DNA of 64,000 nt from Varroa destructor. Its lineage: Eukaryota > Arthropoda > Arachnida > Mesostigmata > Varroidae. The stretch lies in the NCBI RefSeq assembly GCF_002443255.2, contig NW_019211460.1, forward strand, positions 30,903,956 to 30,967,955, read 5' to 3'. This document shows, piece by piece, positions 23,501 through 38,259 of this stretch. Each line of letters begins with the position of its first letter. Within the stretch, counting starts at the first letter, position 1. The notes below the pieces were generated by a model, which saw only the letters and a program-made list of their open reading frames with translations, was not told the origin of the DNA and did not search any database. Both the position numbers and the translations under genes were made by a program.

Positions 23501-26500
23501 CAACTGTGAATACAGTAGTATTGAAAACTACTATCGTTCATTTGAGTCGAAATATCGAATCGTTTTGCGGTCAAGATAGGCATAATAACGCTGGTCATTC
23601 TTGTCGCCACATCATTACAATGAACGCCTATAATAACAACTAACAACAGAAAGATGTAAAAAAATACCATATTGGCATGTTCTAAACCTTGTTCGATGAT
23701 AGGTGAACATATTGGTTGAGTTCATACGTTTACAAATATTTGTTGAAGATTTTTTAATCAAGGTCAAAATCAACAGTTCTTGCACAAAAAATATAGTTAG
23801 AGCTTTTAACACGGTAAGAACGTTTCCAAGAACAGTATTAAAGTAGAAAATATAGGTTTACTACAACGAACAAATATGCCACAAAAAATACCTCAGTTGT
23901 TGTTCCCTTAATAAGCACAGTTCTAGACAGTTTATCATGAACATTAGTAAAACTTTTAGAGTCGAATAGGAGGTTTTATTGTAGTTTATATACGTTTCTT
24001 ATACGTTTCTCTAACTATAAATATTAGTTTTATATAATCCGTAAGTTTAAAAAAAGTTTAAAAAATACAGATAAAGATATAGAAACAAAACAAATGGGCC
24101 TCTCTAGATGTGCTTGAGTAAATTCCGCGATGCCCTTTTTTTGCACGCTATAGCCGTTGTGTTACCTACGATAAACTGGAAAATATAATCTACTATGTTA
24201 AGTTGCATTTCATAAAATGAGTCATCAAGTCCTTCTCTTAATTACACCGTAAGTCAAAATATTTTTCAGATGGCATAAAGCTTATTCCAGAAATAGCTAC
24301 ACGTAGCAAAAGTTAAAATGTGATGGCATTGTTCTTGCAGTAGTTGCATTTCTACATTTCTGTCTTGTAAAAATTATCATTATGAATGATAAAATTGGAA
24401 CTGTAAAGGATCGCACACGTAAAGAAATTTGAAACGACTGTAAAATATAATTAACTATTTCGGGAAATATTACATTTAACTATATTGTACAAACTACAGC
24501 TTACGCTTTTATGCATTATAGTTAAATAAATCAGTGTCCTTGACTTTTCAAAAACGAACGGTACAGATTGCAGAAAAATCGAAATAACCCGAAAATGGTA
24601 ATTCTAATCAAAGCGCCAAAATGAGTTTAATTTTGTACATCGACCTAGAAAAGGTATTTTACTCAAAAAGTTAAAAATTGTACAGCAACTTAGAGCTACA
24701 TCGTGAAATGCAAAAATCCACAATCAGTCTATTGAATTTTTGCGGTCCTTGTAGCAGACATGCACCTGGATGGTACAGACAAACGCTGCGCCTTACCGAG
24801 TTCACTTCTATATCAAAAAAATGCAGCGCTATTAATAACTGGTTAGAACGTTTCCTCGATTACCTTTAATGGAAGAAGACTTCATTTCCAAACAGGCATA
24901 TGTATTAGGAGTTAAGTGAATCGTTGGCTCGACCGAGCGGATCTATTTATTAAATGTTCCGCATTTTCGGAAGACTGTGTATAAGCGATTATTTGGTAAA
25001 AAAGAATACATAAGTTTCTGTGCGTCTATTTTCGATTTCCATAAGTTTACTTTCATTAATTCCATACATAATTAGAAGTAAGTGTTTGTCAACATTTGCA
25101 TAATTTGGAGCGAAGTCATCGTACCTCTTATTGAAGGCGAATCCTGTGCCAGCACGAGGCTGCCTTGCGGAAGAGAAGATAGGGTTTCTCCAAGGAGTGG
25201 TGACTCTACCACTGTTACCCTCACTGGCGGTCCGCGTACCTCAATGCTCCGTAAGTGAGGACAATGACCCACTGAAAATAAACAAATTGATAACCTTATG
25301 AAGATTTTATGCACCATGTTTATTAATTGAAATAAATAGCGAAGTACAAAAGAAATGTACATTCGTTGAAAATAACCGAGAAAAACCGAAAATAATGAAA
25401 AACCAAATCAAGTTGCATTTTTAAGAATCATAATATATGTAGTCATATGAGAAACATTTCACGACCCTTTGACTTGGTTTCTCACCAAATAATTGTGATA
25501 GTGGTAGTAGCAATATGCGTAGTTGCAATGAAACTCATTTACCTTGCACAATGTCAAGACGAGGACACTCGGTGGACAAATATGAAAGAGAGCTTTTGAC
25601 CAGTGAAACTGAAGCCAGGTGTTCACTTCTGAGGCAAATGCTTGAACCACTGTGCTGATTAAATCCAAGGCTCGCCTCGGCGGCAGGCGACGACGATGAC
25701 GACGACGCCGACGATGAGCACGAAGCTTGGCTGGCCTGGGTACCACCAGCTGTGTCGTCGACGCTAAGTTGAGCACGAGCAGCAGATGGAGCTCCTAGGG
25801 GTGCAGAGGTTGCTCGCGCAGCTACCCGAGGCCCATCAGCACATCGCCGCAATAGATCCTGCTGGGCAAATAATACCTCAGTCAAGCTAACATTTTATCA
25901 TATATCTGTGCAGTTATAATAAATGCCTTATTATTTATGATTATTGGCGTAAATGCTAGTGTTACCTTCTTAGCGACAGGTGGAGGGGGTGCTTGAGGTT
26001 GACCTTCCTGTGCAGTGGCGGCTCCATCTTCGCTTGGCCCACTAGTTGCACAGTCTTGGACAGGACTGTCTGTCTCTCCAGTCAGTGGAGGAAGTTGACC
26101 TCCGTCTTCTGTTGCTGGAGTGACACAATGCAGGGCCAAATGACGCAGCGATGAGCATTTCGTGTTCACAAACTCAGCTACCGAATTTATGTTCAACATT
26201 CCACAATAAGCCACCTGGAGGATCGCACGGGTACGAGTACATATTAGTTACACACTAAAATCAATTAAATCGATTAATACGAATATTAAAATTAGCTTTC
26301 TACTTCCACTGGTATTTAATTAAACCAAACGTATTTCACCCATATCTATGTGAAGGTTTACTTTAGCCCTGTGAAAAAATATAATTTTTGTTTTACCTGT
26401 AGGACTTCCAGTTGTGTCCAGTCACCCTTCCATAGAGCTGCATCGTGCAAGAAAGCGCAACCCCTGAGGCTGAATTCCTTTAGGTGCGGACATAACGCAC

Positions 26501-29284
26501 TGATGCGAGCTAAATCTTCATCGTCGAGCCGACAAAAAGCGTCATAAGGAGAGTCCCACGGTAAACTGTCATGTCCGCAATAACCTATGTATAGAGCACG
26601 AAGCGCCGGGAAGACCGCACCGCTTGCGCATAAGACCCTATAATGTGAAGAAATAACAAAACTACATGGGTAATCCTGAGCGTAATGACGGAAGGAAGCC
26701 ATCGAAAGTTCAAAAAGATATTAGAGAATAATAATAATAGGCAATTTCCGTGCATTGCTCTAGGTGACAATTAGTTCACTTTTGCATGAGCTTCATCGCT
26801 ATAAGCAATTTGTTAACATACAATAATAAGAAAAACATGTACTAAATGTACTATCATTTTATACTGTATGCTTCTACTGGTAGTACTATGGTCATAACAA
26901 TCGAACCTGAGTAATGAAGATGTACAGAAGGTCGGATCGATTCTCAATTCTTCAAGGGAATTTCGACACGAAAACAAGAGTCGAGCCACATCGCCCATGG
27001 AAAAGGTCTCGCATTCACTGAGGGTCAGCATGCGCAATTTATCAAAAGGTCGCATTCCGGCACGTGCTTCGTCCAAGATGACAGCTTCCAGCTCACCGGG
27101 GGTGCAGTCAACATTTGCCAACTCAAGCACTTCTAGCTTAGGACACCTGTGTAATGCAAAAATACAATTAGGAGTTACACGATACCGCGAAACATATTCT
27201 TTAAAGTCGCACAATGGTGATCACTATCAAAGTACAGAATGAAGACTTCGCTTGAACCTGAAGATATTGAACTGTGTATGTCAGATCAAAAGAGAGAATA
27301 AGGGCTTATCTGGTCCGTGCCGATAGACGCTATGCTTGTGAAATAGCAAAAAAATTTTGATATAGGTTAAAAATATGATGCTGTCTATTTTCTTATTTAG
27401 CAGCTCTGATTAAACTAATATAACAACAGAAAATAGAGATTCCCAAACAAACAGAAGAAGAAATTCTATAACAATACATATACATCATAAACTTTGTAAG
27501 TGGATGCAGTCACCAACCGGTGACCTCACCTTTTTATCATGATATGCACGTGAACGTTAAGTTGATTTTAACCAACCTCGCTAGAGAGTTGAGCACCCGA
27601 CAGGTGAAAGTGCAGCTATTTATGTCATAACAGTTTCTCCGTAAAGCGATCTGCCGTAGGTTGGGGCAATCAATCTCAAAATGCTCCACCGTCGTTCGTC
27701 TGAAATACGATGTGAGTTTTATTCAGATATGGACTGAGTTTGGCTCACACAGAGTTTTAAGGGAGGTCTCGAATCCTAACAAACATGACAGCACTGCAGG
27801 CTATACTGCAGAATAAAATGGCACGTACCTCCTTTTAAGTGAAACATTCTCAAGTAGGACGCTTTCAATAGTGTCACCTCGGAGAGGAAAGGGTGGAAGG
27901 CTCTGATTAATAAGCCAGAATTTATTACTCAACACCTAAAATAAAAATAAGAGATCACCTGTTATCGACAGCTATTCCATTTTTGAAAATCAATAACATA
28001 TTACTAAGAAGGAATGAACGGCATAGCCCCTTTGTTGGTTTTGGATATGGAGTAATCGCACAGTTTTAAGCTCGCGGCGATTTACTTCTTTTACTAGTTT
28101 TTTTTGGCAAGGCGTTTTTCCACTCAAGGTTGTGCCTTTAGAGTTTATACATCTACGACAACCTATAATGTTCTACCTCTGAAACTTGGCCTTCTCATAA
28201 ATGCCGCATCTAGCTGGAATACACTATTCTTCCCAGACCATTTTTTCGATCGCATATAGACAGTTAACTGCTGAAAAGTTAACTGCAATTGTGGAGTTAG
28301 CGCTAACTAAAAGTGCACTGAAAAAAGTAGGCATCTATACAATTAAATACTAAGGTAAATAAGATGATATGCTGGTCAAACTCACCCAACGAGGAACGTT
28401 CACGGGACAGGGGAGAAGTTTGACATAACCTGAAAATGAGAGGTCCACATATACCCGGGGAAAAGTCGACATAAGCCATGAAGCAAGAGCAACATCGTTT
28501 GTAGACACTCTGCGAAGGTGATGGAGGCTCCGAAAAGCCCATATAAGACCACGATAAGAGAGGCATCCGGAACGCTCGAGAGATCTGCTCGGTAACGCAA
28601 TAAACAAACTAGATCACTAAAATAGTTTAAATGTCCCTTTTCTGGCCAGGAGATAAATTTGATACTACAGGCAATCACTCATAAAGAGACCCGCCACTGT
28701 TGTAATGTTAGACGGTACAATGAACTGTTTATGTCGCAGCTTATATAGAAGCAGCCGAAATGGTATGAAGACGTTCGATCTAAGGACAACCGGTTTTAGC
28801 AGGTATGTCGGTTGTGATGATGGCAGACAAGAACAAGAGGCTGGTTGTAAAAATCCTGCGAGTATTTGACATGATTTTTTTAAAAATTTTTTACCACTCA
28901 CCTCGTGACTCGCCGAAAGCAAATATTGCTGAACGCAAATCCACGAATCTCTTCAACTCTAGGGAAGTGTGCAAATATGGGAACAACATTTTTATCAGTC
29001 ACCAGGCCAGTTGCCCTCGCCCACGGGATAGTCTCGGACTCAGTGGAAAAGCTAACGACCCTCGTGGTAGCTAGGTGGCTGTCGACGAGCTCCTTAAATC
29101 GGTGGTCCACTCTTCGTAGACGGAACAAATCTTGAACCGTAAGAAGGCTAAGGACACGAGTTCCCACTTCTGGCGGCACCATGTCCCAGGGGCAAGACAC
29201 ATTGCGTTTTCGGGGAGAACTTTCCCTCTCGCTTTCAGTAAAACAAGCTTGCGCCGACGGGGATTTACGCTTGCGTTGCTTCAT
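20570..29284 (-). CDS. FBXO38: F-box/leucine-rich-repeat protein, FBXO38-like, 10 exons
   Basis: Predicted substrate receptor of an SCF ubiquitin ligase: the F-box binds SKP1 and the leucine-rich repeats bind targets. Minus-strand exons: 28902-29284, 28386-28608, 27829-27935, 27577-27699, 26907-27146, 26397-26637, 25966-26214, 25543-25861, 25125-25271, 20570-20685. Phases close throughout, giving about 715 residues. The F-box is near residues 33-70 (TVQDLFRLRRVDHRFKELV). LRR-like pieces follow, such as CPKLEVLELANV, LRMLTLSECETF, CPHLKEFSLRGCAFLHD and SSLRHLALHCV. FPRVEEIRG and FRSLHHLRRVSTNDVALASW line up with the same regions of human FBXO38, which is longer (about 1190 residues). A Pro-rich then Ser/Ala-rich, low-complexity linker spans exons 7-8. 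The start ATG follows a TTTATTTCATAG acceptor, so a 5' UTR intron is likely. The second exon's acceptor and the far terminal exon are the least certain parts. If exon 9 is not spliced, its frame stops at 25072. Confidence 0.75.
21334..21482 (+). CDS. Possible terminal exon of an unrecognised gene, antisense within an intron
   Basis: A pyrimidine-rich run ending TTTTTTCCAG precedes an open frame that starts VFETKTGDRGGFAFESQ and ends with a stop at 21480-21482 after 48 residues. It lies on the strand opposite the FBXO38-like gene, inside that gene's last intron. I do not recognise the peptide and found no matching upstream exon, so it may be chance. Confidence 0.2.
21642..21672. repeat. 31-base pure purine tract, near mirror repeat
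   Basis: Uninterrupted A/G on the plus strand, nearly mirror-symmetric about an AGGGAGGGA core. Such tracts can form triplex (H-DNA). It is intronic to the FBXO38-like gene. Confidence 0.8.
22046..22064. repeat. (AC)n microsatellite
   Basis: Nine to ten AC units within the last intron of the FBXO38-like gene. Confidence 0.9.
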
Positions 29285-32200
29285 GCTCCTATGAAATAAA
29301 TCGAAAACATAGTAAGACACAAACTAAATGTGAAAATTGATATTTTATGGACATATATATATAGGTCGCATAGTTGCTTTAAAGTGAGCAATGGCTATAA
29401 GGAATAGCGTTATTGATCATTCTTTTTGTATAACTATGCATCTTCAGAAACACTGCTATATATATAAATATAAAATTCGATTCCGAGCTTTAAGTAAGTA
29501 GAATTTAATGCTTGAGTTTAAAGCTTTTTTGGGGCTGTGAAACAGCTCGATTTTGGTTGTGAAAAGACATCAGACAACTAATCAAAAAAATTTTAAAAAC
29601 AAATTATATCACGTAGCCGACATTTTACACCTCCGCATAACTAACTTCTTGTCACAGTTACCCCACTTGTTGACCGGATATGTAAAGATAAATACCACAG
29701 TTTAGGGAAAACAAACACCGGTTAAGCTCCTACAAAAAACTGGCAAAAAAATTACTATATTATTTCAATGATTAGTCGCTTCGTTTACACAATAACGCAT
29801 CATAATTTTCTATATACCAGTAGTAGCAATAATCGTAAAATAAAAAAAAGGAAGCGAAAAAAGTTCACTTTATTATATGATCAAATATTGGTAACTTATA
29901 TTCGCTTGCTATATATATATATATATATCTATTTTTTCCTTTTTTATGGACAATAACTGCACAACTCTAGCTGTATAGTAAATCACATACATAGCACTGC
30001 CACGGAAGCACATAATGACATGCTATTCTTTTGGGTTCCGCTTCTTATCCGTTCTGAGGTCCTTCTAGCGCATCACATGAAAGAAGTTAATACTAGAAGA
30101 TTGCAAGAAACAATCCAAACACGGTCGTATGTAGTTTCGTGGGTGTGATATTGATTTCTCTGCTAAAGTCGCTTAATCCTCCTTGACTGTATCGACGCCT
30201 TATACTAGTGAAAATAGCGGAAGTCTCTATCGAAATTTACCTGACTCCTCATTACATATTCATGCTCCTTCAGCAACTGCTTGCCTTCTCGCATTGTTCT
30301 TGGACAAAAACTATACGCGCCTCAATACACATTATTTGCATGTTTTAGAGCTGTCTTGGCTGCACCGTGGTAACGCATGATGCTAAGCTAAACCAAGGGA
30401 TATAACCATACGCCCCGTTTTTCGAAAGGCAACCCTTGTATGGAAAAAGTCTCTGGATTTTCTGGGAGTTGCTACTCAGGAAGCATTCCATTTGTCAAGC
30501 TAAATGGACTCTTCTGTCGTGATTCGAAACTATCTCAATTATCACGTTTTTGTTCGCATACAAAATGGACTACAGTTGGTGGTGAGCCGTTGCCAAAGGG
30601 CTTAAATTAGGAAAAAAATACACGACATGTTTCTATACGGTACATTTTTACTACGTAAACTTCTCACTGATGTCTCTTAGCACACTGCACAAATGCAATT
30701 ACCGTAAGAAATCACATACAAAGATCAAAGACTCGTTTTCCAAACACGACACCAATGGAATCTATTAACAAGAGTTCATCCTCAATCTAATACATGTATG
30801 TATATATATATATACGGCACAAATAGCGTTACGCTATAGCTGCTTCTTGATTGTGCCATTCTTGATAGTCGCTACATTCGATAGTGGCCTTGAGAAACAA
30901 ATCTATTTGGAAAGTGCCATTCTACTAAATTTATCTGAACCACAGCTGAACGTTACTGGGTAGCGCAATCAGCCGTCGATTTGGCGCTTGCAAAAAAATA
31001 AATTTAGAACCTTATAGACCCACCTTACAGGTGTGCCCAGTTGTTCACTTTGTCGACGGATAAACCTGTGTACTCAGCTAACAATCAATGGAGCACAGCT
31101 GTGTGAGTGGACAAATACTAGGTGTTCTGCTTCAATACAGTTTCGAGCATTCAAGGATCCGTCAGTTAGCGAGTCACGCGTTATTTAACGGAACATTAAT
31201 TTGTACAGGTTTTAGCTAGTCAATAGCACAGCACCTATATAAAAGAAGATTAAGTACAATATTTGATCAAAAAAGGCTATCAGCTGAAAAAAACCTGATT
31301 GTGACACATTCCTTCCTTGTGACTCCTTAGAGGATGAAATCCACGAATAGCCATGCGTGACGCCTACGTGTGATATACAGGAATGTGGCCCAGATCAATA
31401 CATTGCGGCAAATTACGACGATTTCTCGTGTAAATATGTTCAGTATTAGGTTCTTTTAGGTGGATGTTAGCGGGCGTTAGCTGAAAAGAAGCCAATCAAT
31501 GGTACTAATAAAGAAAAGCCCTCGTTAAGATCATTTCAGGAGCAAATTGACTTCAAAATGAAATTTTAGAGACTTGAATTGTAAGCAGTTCATTTTACTA
31601 CGATAGGATCCGCAAAAACCGTGTTGTAGTTTAAATTTATACTGGTGCAAGCGACATTTATATATATATACACGTATATATATGTATCAGTGAATGAGCT
31701 ATTTTGACGTTGATCGCTGCATACAGTACGTTCTGCGTACAGAAATTGTAAATTTATCTTTCGTTCATACGTAACGTTATTTACGTTGATACACTTTAGC
31801 CTATGATGATGCTATAAGGCGTACAGGACATACCTAACTATATCTTAACAACGAAACTAATCTCTAAATGTGTGTTGAACTGTCCGATGCTAAGATAAAC
31901 AAGTATGACGTTTGTCAAAAAAAGAAATGACAATGTGTGATATCACGATGACAAGCACACAAGCAAGAAACTGGAAAATATGTTGTCGTTATAGTAGACT
32001 GTGAAGAGGTCTCACTATTCGTCTCTGAGAAACATCGCCATTTTCTTTTCAAAATCCCAATGAAAAATGAACAGTGAGCTAACTCGTGTACGGAAGCAAA
32101 TAGGACAAGGTTGGACGATAATCAAGAAAGAGGAGGGCTAGACAAAGTAGAAAAAGCTTCAAGGGTAAATTGCTAATACCACTCAGATACTTACTAAATT

Positions 32201-35200
32201 CGCTGATGTAAGCTCTGCAAGTACAAAAGGATTGGTTAATTGTATAACCTAATTCGATCAAATTAAAAAAAGTTGACATGGTAGAAGATTTTTGGCCGTT
32301 TTTAGCAGCATGTAGCTCGATTGTTAGATAAACCACATGAATAACGGATTCATTGCAATACTATCTAGTTGTAACAATGACAAAAGTAATGCAACAAAAA
32401 TTCGGCAATACTGCAACGAGATAACAGAAACTAAGGAAGTCTACCGTCTTTACTTAGGTAGGTTAGGTTCTTGAATCGAATTCGCTAATAGTAGAACAAA
32501 GTGATTGGGAAATTACACCAGGATAACATCTTCCAATCAGACGAAACCTTACGAAGGAGTGAATTTCGCTCGAAATATAATTTGCAAATAAACAGCTAAA
32601 TATAGTTCGAATAGAACTAAGTTTTAAAAAGGTTTAATTATTTCAAACATAACATGATTGTTTTAAACTTTTAAATGAAGATAACAAGAGCAAATTGTAT
32701 ATGCACTGTCACATATACGCGTATTGAATTGAAGGAAAGTGCTGCCTAGAGGCATTTGTGCCTTCAGCTATAAGGCGAAGTTCAGTACGCACATATATTG
32801 TAAGCATTTTGTCAAAAATTTTTGAAACCTTAAACGCAAGTCAGAAACAATCCGTGAATATTTGTTCTACGCCTAATACGTGAACAGATCTATTTATATA
32901 CATTTATACTTTTTAGCGAGTAAGGACATCTTAATCTGACAAGAAACCCCACGCTAGATTATGTAGGTTTCCGTGTACCACTTACTAATTACCTAATGCT
33001 TATTATTTTCATCTTTCGAAGAATTATATCATCAACTTATGTTAAACATAAATAGTATGTACGATGAGATTGTTCAATCGTGACTATATTCTTCTAGCAA
33101 TAACGCTAGAAATATTTACTTCTCAATTCTCTGCTACTGATGACCTGTCCGGCGCCCCCCGGTGGTAATGTAATATATCATAAATCACATTACTCTAGAC
33201 GTGCTCACCCGTGTCAATTCATTTACGACCGAGTTTGTCTGCCATGACATCACTGTTATGTTATAGACCCTCGTCCTACGTTGTTGGACGTTTCGGCTGT
33301 ATTTTGTTAGAGAATTGCTTTTAGCGGCCGTCAAAAATTACGTACTGTTTGAGGTTTACCTACTGTACTGCCCGTTTAGCCCGCTATTTCGTTGCAAAAG
33401 GGATCCGGACGTTTTGGTAGACAACGGCTAAAGGCCGTAGACATAGAAACGACCAAGCGAGACCAGTCATTTTGAATTCCGTTGAGGAACATAATATCCA
33501 TGTCAAAGTAGCCTTTCTAAAATATGTGAAACAATTCAAGGAAATAGATCATATCATTGGAATATTCGGAATCTTCATTTCATTCAACTGGTCGAACTTT
33601 TTATCTTATATAAAAATGCCGCTCAGTTCGTACCGACGCGATGTCGACGGCAGACTGAATGTGCAACAAAATGTCTTCATTACCTATGGGATTCATTGTT
33701 CGTAATTAGTACGAAACGGATTTGAAGCGAGGGCCAACAGAAAGGAATGGCAAGCCGCTCAACGACCATGATACCATTCAGCGAGTTTTTTTGTAGTTTC
33801 TATTGTGTTATAAGATCGATCATAGTCCTGCACATAGGCTATTCTTATGAGTAATTTCAACGCATGAACTGCAAAACGCACTGCTGTTTTATAATTTATC
33901 GCCATGTGTATCGGGAAAAAATACAACTCAGGAAATCGCCGTTCCGTGTGTTCAACTGCTAGAGTGTCCTCGATCTAAAAGGAGCAAACTTGGTTTAGTT
34001 ATAAACACTACACAATGGGTGATCGGATAAGGTGAAAATTTTTACTTAAAAAGCTTTTCCGGGAATCGGCTACTTTAGTTTATTTTTGGCTCTTAAAAGA
34101 ACAGCTTGACGTATTACATATTCAGGATAACTATAATGAAGAAAAGTTTATTTATATTTAGCTTGTGAGATAGCTGTTCTGAAGCACACACAAAGTCGTT
34201 TCAAGTTTTGTCTGAAGACTTGCTCACATATTCCTCTCAGAGCAATTTTTAACGTATAACATTGTTATGCCACACAGAGCTGTCTTTTTAGGATGACTCT
34301 TGATTATATGATTACTCTTGTTAGAGATCTACATATGTAATTGCCCATGCCCCAATTATATGACAAATTCTGAATTTCGAGGTATTAATACCTCGAAATT
34401 CCCGCAAGGCGTAAACGTAAGTGGAAAAGGAGTTTAATTTGTTCACTTGCTAACAGAAAGTAGTTTCGACCATTTACGGCCCAATTTTTGTTCAAATAAC
34501 GCCTATTATTCCAAATAATTACGCTACGCTATTAATGTATGTGGATGGACTCATAGGTCAGCCTAGCCTTTTTGCCAGACGCAACCGACAGTTCAGTAAG
34601 TAGCAGAAATTTGCCTGTAACCATACATCACTGTTTCGTTATCGAGCTATTGGTAAGCTCAGCCTGTGTTAGAGCGGTTCCCCCTATAGACATACAATGG
34701 CTGATACGTGATTAAGCCACTCATGAAAATAGTCCATTGGTAAAACGGTCCTATTAAAGCTAATTAATGAAAAGAGATAGACATACAGGGTGTTCAAAGA
34801 TTAAAGTTATCCTATGCATGCGTTAGTTTAATATAACACTCATTGAACTACCTAAATTGCAATCTATGTTGAAGTACATTTTCCAACAGCTGCAAAATCG
34901 CATGCGTGATTTATTGAAGTGGATATTTTTATGTAAACCGCTAGATGTCGTAAGTGGTTTTTTCCCATAATGAAATTATTGAAAATGAATGCTCACTTAA
35001 AGAGTCGGATCTATAGGTCTATTGCAACATACGAGCTGTTTTGAAAGGAATATAGAAAGCGCATATTTTATCAACTAATCTACCCCTTCACTACGTGAGT
35101 TGTTTTGTCGTGCATCAGTCTAAAAAGTAGTACCATTTACTACTCACGGCATTTATGATATATTGTTTGGGTTGATTTATTCATTCCACCTCCATATCCA

Positions 35201-38200
35201 CATCTGCGCTACCGTTAAGTACCTATTAAATCAGTGATCGGACAGCGTGGCACTGGTGGTGGTATATATATATATATAGACTGAGAACTTGGGCCAAATG
35301 AACTCAACCAACTGCTCTGAATGAGCGAATGTGTTAATAGCGATAAGTGGTTCCTCTTATTTTTTTTCTGTGTGCCGGACTTTCCATTTGTTTATTCGTA
35401 CATTGAACGGCATTCTAAGGAACACCAATGACATATTGCTTTATTGTACTCTGTCCGTCTATATGAAATGCATCGAGTTCCACAATTTATAATTCCTGTT
35501 TGTTGATCATACTTAATGTATTGATTACCCAAGGAACCGGTAGATTATATTTCTTTCAAAGATCGCAAAAACCTCATGACTGTGTTTTACCTTCTACCTC
35601 CAAGACTATGGGTAATATAATTTCTCAATGTCAGTTTCCGCAAATGCTGTAGATGATTGTCATAAAGGTCGTTCACAGTTGACAAACGATCAAATCCTTT
35701 TCTCCGAAAAGTCTCTTGCGTGGAGCTGATATAAAAAACCTTTCCAAAAGTCATATTTACTTTTATGGCCTCGAATATCTTCGAGTGGCGGGTCTAAACT
35801 AGCTGAGCGGATCTAGTGCGGAGTTGCTCTGTACTGTCGTCGTCGGCCTTATACTAGTTAACTCTGAAAAGCTTATTTCAAGTATTGGTTAAAATATCGA
35901 TTATTGGGCTGTTATAATATTCATCGAGTTGGTAAGCTTGCACCGTAAATGAAAGCTGTAAAAATGTAAGACTCGGTGGTGACTGACCATTGACGACTTT
36001 ACCACCACCGGCAACACGCGATCATAGCCAAATCAACAGGCCTGATGATTTAATTTGCTTTTATAGGGTTGGTCGGACCAGTTCCGTCCTCTGTCATATA
36101 TGTGCGTACGCTTTTAGGCAACCTTATAAATATTTAGTCCTATAAGCGGTTCCAATACGAAGTTTGACAGCAGGGAATTTACCTCCTATAATTTTGCTAT
36201 CGACAAAAACACTTCGTAAGAATTGTGTGAAGGTTAGACTTTGCATTACTATTCTGTACAAAATGTACGCTATAAATCTATACATAATCAGGAGCATATC
36301 AAGAAGAACAGGCATTTCTTTTTTATGTCTTTAGGTACGAGCCATGACGTACCTGCATTAACCTTATTTTATTTAAATATATCATATTATTATGAACAAT
36401 AATGTACTGATATACTTCTCACGTACCTCGCTTTCGTATAGTTTTCTTTTTTATGATCCTTAGACATTTGTTTTCACGATACTACAGTAGTCATTAGTGA
36501 AGTGCTCCGAGTATTTGTGGATGAATGCTGCTTCAAGGGATCAGAAAAGTATGCATTGCATCCATCGTAGGTTGACGTAAGAACAATATCGGAATCGTTC
36601 TCTGATTTTGAATTCTCTGAAATTGCTGAATCAGTATATACTCACAGATAGTCTTTATGGACGGCTCTGAAACTCTTCTCATGAAGTCTACATCTAAATT
36701 TGTTTATGTAATGGTAACAGATGGCAGCTTTCAGCAACAAGATACTTCCACGTAATTTATGAATTAGTAATGGTTATAATAGTAGTATAACAGTAAAAGT
36801 TGAGGATTTCTAGAAAAACAATATGCAAAGTTATTCACATGCAGTTGAAAAGAGAGCTTACGATACATATTTCTTAAGAATTATGATGATTGAAAATTTA
36901 TGTTTTTTTTAAGCATAATTACTTTTTTAATTCTTGGAGTTCGAAAGATCCGGATTTAAGATCGAATTTCTTGAACAAGGCTATGGAGAGCTTTAGGGAA
37001 CAATTAACTGTCCATAGATTGCGTCTCAAAATCAAAAACAGCTACAAGACCAACTGTTGGGAACAAATAAACTTCTTTTCTTTTTTACAATTTTGCTATG
37101 AAAGTAATTTGGGGCGAGTAAAATCCAGCATGGATATTCGAGAAACAAAATTATGAAGAGAAAAAATAAACCTATATTTATGATTTCTTTTGTAGGCAAG
37201 AACCATCCCTTTCTAACGGGGAAACATCATTGTTATATCTTGCTTTAGAACGCAATATTTGTGGTTAAAATGTGCTTGCATATAGGCGAATATACAAGTA
37301 GACATTTACATTGAATTGAGCCTTTCAAGTCGAAGTATATTACGGCGTACAGGCTTGTGAAAAGCCACGAAACTCCTTTTTGCTAATTCGAATCGGTATC
37401 ACATGACAATTTTCTGCTGCAACCATAACACCAACACAGCCTTTGCTATGAACATAATTCATATATTTATATCATTGGCCTCGGAATCGATGTGTCAGGG
37501 AAGTGGGGAATTCTAAAAGTGAGCGACCTCAGAGAGCCAGACCCAAAAGAAATGGGGACTAGAAATAACACGTCAGGGAAGTAGTTTATTGGCTATTGCA
37601 ATCCAATCAGTTTTTGGTTCTATCGATGATTTCATAAGGACATTTTTTTCTTCAGCTTTCTTATTTAAAATTGAACGTTAGACTATGGACGTCGCTTAGA
37701 GGGTATGTGTGCTCTGTAATTTGTCTGTTTCAGATCGAAAGAACATGGAAAAATCAATCGATCATTCTCACCTATAAATAAGCACCTGATAATTTTTTTG
37801 TTTCATTACAAAGATGAGCAAGCATGTTAGATAAATTATGTACTTCGCTTTAGAACTTGTCCTCGTGTCTGATCTATGTACAACACCTATATACGACTGT
37901 ACATTTGGTGTGACGAATGGCCAAAACAAAATGATAACACGCACACGTCGATATGCAAATATCGATTGATCGATCCTCTTTACGCCAACTTCAAACATCC
38001 TGGAACTTGAAAGGAGATATCAGGAGGTATCAGTAAAGCTTAACGCGCGCGATTCGCTAGCTGGGATACATGGGACAATGCTAGGGGATACAATTTTAAT
38101 TTGCATCCCCACATTGTAGAGGTAATCCTTCTTATTTGCATAATAGTTCCACTGACCATTCGACCGTTCAGTGTTTAGTTTTTCTTTTGTCATCAACAAC

Positions 38201-38259
38201 GTAAGACGCCACCAAATAGGTAGTCCATTATAGTTGCGATGTTAATATACTTAATAAAA

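Larger units (their letters stand above)
20686..25124 (-). other. Large last intron of the FBXO38-like gene
   Basis: About 4.4 kb. Between roughly 21900 and 23500 it is richer in GC than the rest of the window's non-coding DNA and holds many short frames on both strands, none recognisable. It contains a CA microsatellite, a purine tract and a plus-strand exon-like frame, listed separately. Confidence 0.55.

Noticed and set aside
32453..32472. TTAGG-like units resembling arthropod telomere repeat
   Set aside because: Only two imperfect copies.
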